Below are positions 5,954 through 10,349 of a stretch of 10,349 bases of DNA, piece by piece. A model generated the notes under the pieces. It ran no database searches and was not told where the DNA came from. It saw nothing but the letters and a program-made list of their open reading frames with translations. Made by a program: the position numbers and the translations under genes. This DNA is from Verrucomicrobiales bacterium (lineage in GTDB: Bacteria; Verrucomicrobiota; Verrucomicrobiia; Verrucomicrobiales; SKLO01). The stretch spans positions 1 through 10,349 of the forward strand of contig SKLO01000165.1 in NCBI GenBank assembly GCA_007123195.1. Direction: 5' to 3'. Position 1 is the first letter of the stretch. Each line of letters opens with the position of its first letter.

Positions 5954-8900
5954 TCAGCGCCGTCGGCGGAGCAGCAGGCCGAGCGCCGCGGCGGCGAGCA
6001 GCAGGGCGCGCGAGGGTTCGGGGATGGCCATCAGCAGCAGGTCGTTGCCGCCGGTGAGACCAGCCTGGGAAAAGTTGCCGAACTGGGACTCGTAGAAGGC
6101 GGCGAACAATTGGTCGCCGATGGTGACGAGGTGCGGGGTTTCACCGTCGAACAGACCGGCGAACCCGGGTGCCGGGGTGGTGTTGGCGAAGATTCCGCCG
6201 ATGGGGTCGGAGCCCTGATTGTCGACGATCCAGAACATGGTGTCGGGGCTGTAGCTGCCGCGGAAGAGGTTGCCATCGGAGCCACCCCAGGTGCCCGCCA
6301 GGGTGGCGCCGTCGACGGTCAGGGTGGTGCCGGGGTTCATGACCACCAGATCGGTGGTGGTGCCGCCGAACAGCACGTCGGCAGAGTAGGTGGCGCCGGG
6401 CGCGAGGGTGAGGTCCTGATTGAAGGTCAGGGTGCCGGCACTGTTGCCGGGCGAGAGCACCGCGCCGTCGTTGATCAGGGTGGCGCCGCCGACGGTGCCG
6501 TTGCCGCCGAGGGTGGCGCCGCTCTGAACGGTGACGTCGCCGGTGGCGGCGGTGTTGTTGCCGTCGATCAGCAGGGTGCCGGCGACCACCGTGGTCGTGC
6601 CGGTGTAGCTGCTGTTCCCAGCCAGGGTCATGGTGCCGTCGCCGGTCTTGACGATGCTGCCGGTGGTGGCGGCGCCGTCGGTGACGGGCACTTCGACCGA
6701 CAGCGGGGCGTTGGCGCCGATGTCGAAGCTGCGGCTGTGGCTGCCGGCGGTGGAGGACAGCTCGACCCGCTGGTTGCTGCCGCCGCCGGTCGCGAGGGCG
6801 ATGATGCCGGTGGGGTCGTTGCCGGTGGTGGAGACATCGCCGTCGAGTATCAGTCGCGAGCCGCCGGTGCCGGTGGCGAGGCGGATGTTGGAGTTGTTCA
6901 AGCTCAGTCCGCCGCTGCCAACGAACACGCTGGTGAGGTCAAGGGCTCCAACGTCAAAGGTGTTGGGGGCGGTGATGGCGCCGGCGCCGTTCATGTTGGT
7001 CAGGCTGAGGGAGCCGAAGCTGGTGGTGCTGCCGCCGCTGCCGCTGTTGCCGATGAAGCGGGCGCCGCCGCCGCCGGTGAAGCTGCCGGCGCCGGTGATG
7101 GTCCAGTCGCCGCCGTTGCCGGTCTGGAACACGCCGCCACCGGAGACGGTCAGGGAGGCGAAGGTTTCGGTATGGTTGAGGCGTTGGCCGCTGTTGACCC
7201 CGGTGCCGTTGAAGATACCGCCGGTGAGGGTCACGTTCGAACTGCTGGCGATCTGGTTGCTGGCGTTGAAAGTGACGTTGCCACCCTGGACGATCAGGTC
7301 GCCGGCGATGGAAGTGACCCCGGCGCTCTGGTTGAGCTGCAGGGTGCCCTGTTGAAGGGTAGTGGGGCCGGTGTAGGTGTTGGCCAGGCTGCCGGAGTAG
7401 CGGAAGATGCCGCCACCGGTGATGGTGACGCCGGCGGCGGACGAGGCGCCATTGCTGACGCTGACGTTGGTGGCGAACTCGGAGCCCGGGGCAACGTTGA
7501 AGGTGCGGATGGCCGGTGCCGCGGTGCTGGATAATTCGAGGCTTGGATTGACCGTGCCGCTGTTCGGCAGCAGGACGGAGTTGCTGACCGCGCCGGTCGC
7601 GGTGACATCGCCGTCGAGCACCAGACGCGAGCCGCCGGTGCCGGCGAACAGGCGGATGGTGCTGCTGTCGAGTGACAGTCCGCCGGGACCGACGAACACG
7701 CTGGTCAAGGTGCCACCGCCCAAGTCGAAGGTGTTGGGCGAAGTGATGGCGCCGCCGCCGTTCATGTTGGTCAGGCTGAGGGAGTCAAACCGGGTGGTGC
7801 TGCCGGGGCTGCCGCTGTTGCCGATAAAGCGGGCGCCGCCGCCGCCGGTGAAGCTACCGGCGCCGGTGATGGTCCAGTCGCCGCCGTTGCCGGTCTGGAA
7901 CACGCCGCCACCGGAGACGATCAGGGAGGCGAAGGTTTCGGTGTGGTTGGCACGCTGGCCCGAGTTGACGCCGGTGCCGTTGAAGATGCCGCCGGTGACC
8001 GTGACATTGACGTCGGGGCCGAGCTGGGTGTTGTTGCCAAAGGTCAGCAGGCTGTTGTTCTCAACCAGCAGGTCGGCGACGATGGCGGTGCCGCCGGACT
8101 TGTTGAGGTGGAGGCGCCCGCCGGAAACCGTGGTCAGGCCGGTGTGGCTGTTGTTGGCGTTGGCGCCGGAGCCGCCGAGCGTGAGCTGGCCGCCGCCGGT
8201 CTTGGTGAGGGCGAGGTTGCCGCCGAGCACGCCGTTGTAGGTGTTGCCGGTGCTGTTGTTGACGGTCAGGGTGGCGGGAGTGGCGGAGGAGTTGGTCACC
8301 ACCATGGACATGGAGGTTCCGTCCGAGACCAGGCCGCCGACCGTCTGGTCGTTGCCATTGAGGTCGAAGCTGGCGCTGGCGACGTTGGCGGAGTTGCCCA
8401 TGCGCAGGGTGGTGCCGGTGGGCAGGCGGTCGGCGCCGCCGGCCAGCTGGGTCGGGCCGACGATGATGTGGGTGTCGCCGCCGTAGGTGCTCTGGCCGCT
8501 GAGGATGGTGGTGCCGCCGCCATCGGCGTTGCGGATGCCGAGGGTGTGGCCGGCGCCACCGTCGCTGATGGTGCCGGTGATGGTGAGCGACTGGCCGGCA
8601 CCGACCGCGCCGATGCGGGTAGCGTTGGCGCCGAGGATCACGTCGCCATTCCAGGTGTTGTGGCCGCCGACGCTTTGCAGCGCACCGTTGAAGTTGGCGC
8701 CGTTGCCGATGATGGTGATGGTCTCGCCGTTGACCGTGATGCCGCCCGCCATCTCAAGGCGGGCATTGTTGGCGACGGAGGTGCTGGCCGCCGCCCCGAG
8801 GGCCTGGCCGTGCTCGATCCGAAGCACCCCTTGGTTGACGAAGGTGTCGCCGTCGTAGCTGTTGGCGGTGAGCAAGACCAGTTCGCCGCCGCCTGTCTTG

Positions 8901-9760
8901 GTCAGGTTGCCGCCCTGGTTGCCCGCGATCGGGACCTGGATGAGCTGGTTCAGGCGGCCGTTGGTGTCAAAGGTGGCACCGCCGGCGAGGATGTTGACGT
9001 TGACGCCGCCGCTGGAGTTGCGGATCCAGTCCTCGCCGTTGCCGCCGGTCGCGATCAAGGTGCCGCCATCGAAGTTGATGGAGGCGTTGGGGGTGGCGGC
9101 GCGGGCGAGGATGGTGCGGGTCGACAGCGAGCCGCCGCTGTTGACGTTGATGGTGGCGGTGCCCTGGGTGGCGGCCAGGGAGCCGAAGCTGATCACATCC
9201 GAGACCACCGAACCGTTGGTGATGCTGAGCAGGCCGCTGGCGGCGGCGGTGCCGCGGCTGAGCACGCCGATCTCGGCACCGGAACCGATGCCGGCGGTGG
9301 TCATGATCAGGTTGCCGCCGTTGACGATGATCTCGGATGAGCCGGCGTAGCTGTTGTTCGCTCCGGCGCCGATGAGCGCGGTCAGGACCCCGGACTGGGG
9401 TGTGAGGAACAAGGTGCCGCCGGAGATGGTCAGGCTGCCGTTGGCCGTGTTGCTGCCTGCCCCAACGACGATGGTGCGGTCGTTGCCGCCGGGGGTGGAG
9501 ACGTCAAGCGTGGTGTCGCCCTGGGCGGCGGTGTAGGTGGTGGTGCCGTTGATGTTCCAGCGGGCGTCATTGATCGTGGTGTTGAAGGCCGGGGTGCCGA
9601 GCGACCAGTTGTTGGAGTTGGTGATGTCCTGGTCCTGGGCGTTGGTGAAGGTGTTGGCACCTTGGGCGGTGGCGTGGCCGGCTGTGGCCAGCAGCAGGCA
9701 GGCGGCGGCCAGGGGGGCGGCGAGGCGGCAGCCGGGGATGGAGTGGAAACGTGGGCGCAT
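5954..9760 (-). CDS. Large exported PEP-CTERM protein with autotransporter-associated beta-strand repeats
   Basis: This 1268-residue protein begins with a signal peptide: basic residues, a hydrophobic core (13-27) and a likely cut after ATA at residue 32. The mature part is Gly/Thr/Asn/Ser-rich, with no cysteine that I can see, and is built of short beta-strand repeats typical of a right-handed beta-helix. Motifs of the autotransporter-associated beta-strand (PATR) kind, such as LTKTGGG...SY.G.T.V..G.L, occur near residues 284-316, 516-556, 773-814 and 1030-1072. The last three are spaced by about 257 residues. There is no autotransporter beta-barrel. Instead the C-terminus has IPEPS (1246-1250), a hydrophobic helix (1252-1264) and RRRR, a PEP-CTERM sorting tail normally processed by an exosortase. 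A surface or extracellular-matrix role is inferred; no enzymatic domain is seen. The ATG at 9760 is fixed by an in-frame TAA two codons upstream. It lies alone between repeat-filled flanks. Confidence 0.92.
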   Translation of the reverse strand: MRPRFHSIPGCRLAAPLAAACLLLATAGHATAQGANTFTNAQDQDITNSNNWSLGTPAFNTTINDARWNINGTTTYTAAQGDTTLDVSTPGGNDRTIVVGAGSNTANGSLTISGGTLFLTPQSGVLTALIGAGANNSYAGSSEIIVNGGNLIMTTAGIGSGAEIGVLSRGTAAASGLLSITNGSVVSDVISFGSLAATQGTATINVNSGGSLSTRTILARAATPNASINFDGGTLIATGGNGEDWIRNSSGGVNVNILAGGATFDTNGRLNQLIQVPIAGNQGGNLTKTGGGELVLLTANSYDGDTFVNQGVLRIEHGQALGAAASTSVANNARLEMAGGITVNGETITIIGNGANFNGALQSVGGHNTWNGDVILGANATRIGAVGAGQSLTITGTISDGGAGHTLGIRNADGGGTTILSGQSTYGGDTHIIVGPTQLAGGADRLPTGTTLRMGNSANVASASFDLNGNDQTVGGLVSDGTSMSMVVTNSSATPATLTVNNSTGNTYNGVLGGNLALTKTGGGQLTLGGSGANANNSHTGLTTVSGGRLHLNKSGGTAIVADLLVENNSLLTFGNNTQLGPDVNVTVTGGIFNGTGVNSGQRANHTETFASLIVSGGGVFQTGNGGDWTITGAGSFTGGGGARFIGNSGSPGSTTRFDSLSLTNMNGGGAITSPNTFDLGGGTLTSVFVGPGGLSLDSSTIRLFAGTGGSRLVLDGDVTATGAVSNSVLLPNSGTVNPSLELSSTAAPAIRTFNVAPGSEFATNVSVSNGASSAAGVTITGGGIFRYSGSLANTYTGPTTLQQGTLQLNQSAGVTSIAGDLIVQGGNVTFNASNQIASSSNVTLTGGIFNGTGVNSGQRLNHTETFASLTVSGGGVFQTGNGGDWTITGAGSFTGGGGARFIGNSGSGGSTTSFGSLSLTNMNGAGAITAPNTFDVGALDLTSVFVGSGGLSLNNSNIRLATGTGGSRLILDGDVSTTGNDPTGIIALATGGGSNQRVELSSTAGSHSRSFDIGANAPLSVEVPVTDGAATTGSIVKTGDGTMTLAGNSSYTGTTTVVAGTLLIDGNNTAATGDVTVQSGATLGGNGTVGGATLINDGAVLSPGNSAGTLTFNQDLTLAPGATYSADVLFGGTTTDLVVMNPGTTLTVDGATLAGTWGGSDGNLFRGSYSPDTMFWIVDNQGSDPIGGIFANTTPAPGFAGLFDGETPHLVTIGDQLFAAFYESQFGNFSQAGLTGGNDLLLMAIPEPSRALLLAAAALGLLLRRRR
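6834..7245 (-). repeat. Internal coding duplication, second copy
   Basis: This segment aligns with 7605-8016 at a constant offset of 771 bases (257 codons), without visible indels. The core of the copy, around 7030-7160, is nearly identical at the DNA level, including silent positions, which suggests recent duplication or gene conversion. It encodes roughly residues 839-976 of the large secreted protein, including FQTGNGGDWTITGAGSFTG. Confidence 0.85.
7605..8016 (-). repeat. Internal coding duplication, first copy
   Basis: This is the N-terminal-side partner of the segment at 6834-7245. It encodes about residues 582-719 of the secreted protein. Outside this block the two 257-residue modules still align but are much more diverged, so the high identity is local rather than uniform. 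Confidence 0.85.
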
Positions 9761-9884
9761 GGCTTAGCAGGTGAGGGCTTGGTGATCCGGGGTTGATGGC
9801 GATGGAGCGGAATGTCGTGGCATGTCGGGGATGACGCTCGCATGCATTCTGAGGAGAGTCAGGGGAGCAGGCAAGCCTGAATTG
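9761..9884. promoter_or_regulatory. Upstream region of the large secreted-protein gene
   Basis: These 124 bp separate the start codon at 9760 from the dispersed repeat and should include the gene's promoter. I cannot pick out convincing -35/-10 boxes or a Shine-Dalgarno sequence on the minus strand. Just beyond, at 9885-9905, CGAAAG and CTTTCG arms form a small hairpin at the edge of the repeat. Confidence 0.3.
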
Positions 9885-10349
9885 CGAAAGAATGAATTCC
9901 TTTCGGCTTCAAGCTGCGCAGACCAGACTGATCGCGGGTGGTCCGCGGAGAGCCAGAGTGCCCACAGGCCGTGAAGCTGCCGTTGCCCCCGGTCTCCACG
10001 CCGGTCCGGCCAGCGCGGCTCGCCGGGGGCGGGTCGCCCTACCGTTGCCAGCGCATCCCATTGGCCATGCCAGCGCGAGGCGTCCGCGAGATTTCCACCC
10101 CGCGGGCAGACCCCGCAGGGTAGGGCGAGGCGTCCCTGCCGAGCCGCGCGGGCCGAAGGACGTCCTTTCGCCCCACAGCCCCGCACACCAAACCGCCCGC
10201 GTTTTGCCCGCGGAAAGCCAAAGGCCCCGCAAGGCGAGAACCCACCGATGCCCCCAAACTCCACGCCCGTCCGGCGAACGCGGCTCGCCAGGGACGGCTC
10301 GCCCTACCGTTGCCAACGCATCTCATTGGCCATGCCAGCGCGAAGCACC
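9885..10349. repeat. Dispersed intergenic repeat, tandem copies with 265-bp period
   Basis: The stretch from about 9885 aligns with sequence from about 10150 at a constant offset of 265 bases through to the window end. Over 9996-10084 versus 10261-10349, 78 of 89 positions match. The unit also contains the blocks shared with 5222-5611, in the same orientation, and a GC hairpin at 10097-10121. Frames through it are Arg/Pro/Gly-rich and unlike proteins. The second unit continues beyond the right edge. I interpret it as a noncoding dispersed repeat family with local tandem amplification; no gene is seen. Confidence 0.8.

Noticed and set aside
5178..6057. Open frames on both strands through 5166-5953 (up to 236 codons)
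   Set aside because: They run through palindromic repeats, are Arg/Pro/Gly-rich on both strands and have no ribosome site or domain. The same sequence blocks recur at 9885-10349 in noncoding context.
6834..8016. CRISPR-like or intergenic repeat array
   Set aside because: There are only two copies, each about 412 bp, and both lie in frame inside one gene as protein modules. There are no short direct repeats with unique spacers.
5933..9340. Long plus-strand frames (5933-7534 and 7943-9340)
   Set aside because: They are antisense to the signal-peptide/PEP-CTERM protein and consist of low-complexity Gly/Ala/Val/Asp runs that mirror the coding repeats of the real gene.
9764..10326. Minus-strand frames in the right-hand repeat region (up to 166 codons)
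   Set aside because: They translate the tandem dispersed repeat in several frames at once, with no conserved protein signature.

Overview
The window is GC-rich bacterial chromosome. I infer Verrucomicrobiota (Opitutae-like or a relative), with moderate confidence. The reasons are a very large secreted protein that joins autotransporter-associated beta-strand repeats to a PEP-CTERM tail, a 2-oxoacid:ferredoxin oxidoreductase whose gamma domain is fused to alpha, and intergenic DNA filled with degenerate, hairpin-rich dispersed repeats. No 16S or other decisive marker is present.

Layout, left to right. Positions 1-2802 hold a minus-strand pair: korA (964-2802, alpha with fused gamma domain) and, downstream of it in transcription, korB (872-1, cut by the left window edge before its stop). 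Together they encode 2-oxoglutarate (or related 2-oxoacid):ferredoxin oxidoreductase. A 254-bp divergent intergenic region (2803-3056) separates korA from a plus-strand pair: an aldo/keto-reductase-fold protein (3057-4178), then gluQ (4230-5165), the enzyme that glutamylates queuosine in tRNA-Asp. The gap of 51 bp between these two suggests co-transcription.

From 5166 to 5953 there is no credible gene. The stretch is a mosaic of repeats: a dispersed repeat with a strong GC hairpin, apparently interrupted by about 230 bp that carry a 186-bp MITE-like element with 21-bp inverted ends, followed by several short perfect palindromes. Next comes a minus-strand gene for a 1268-residue exported protein (9760-5954). 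It has a signal peptide, beta-helix-type repeats in modules of about 257 residues, and a C-terminal PEP-CTERM sorting tail. Upstream of it, 9885-10349 again holds the dispersed repeat, here as a tandem duplication with a 265-bp period that runs off the right edge.

The genes do not form one obvious pathway. KorAB is central carbon metabolism, GluQ is tRNA modification, the AKR-fold protein has no known role, and the large protein is probably a surface or matrix component. The most unusual features are the nested and tandem repeats that flank the surface-protein gene in the same orientation, the near-identical internal duplication inside that gene, and the AKR-fold protein whose catalytic Asp and Lys positions appear substituted. 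I see no clear evidence for a new multi-gene system.
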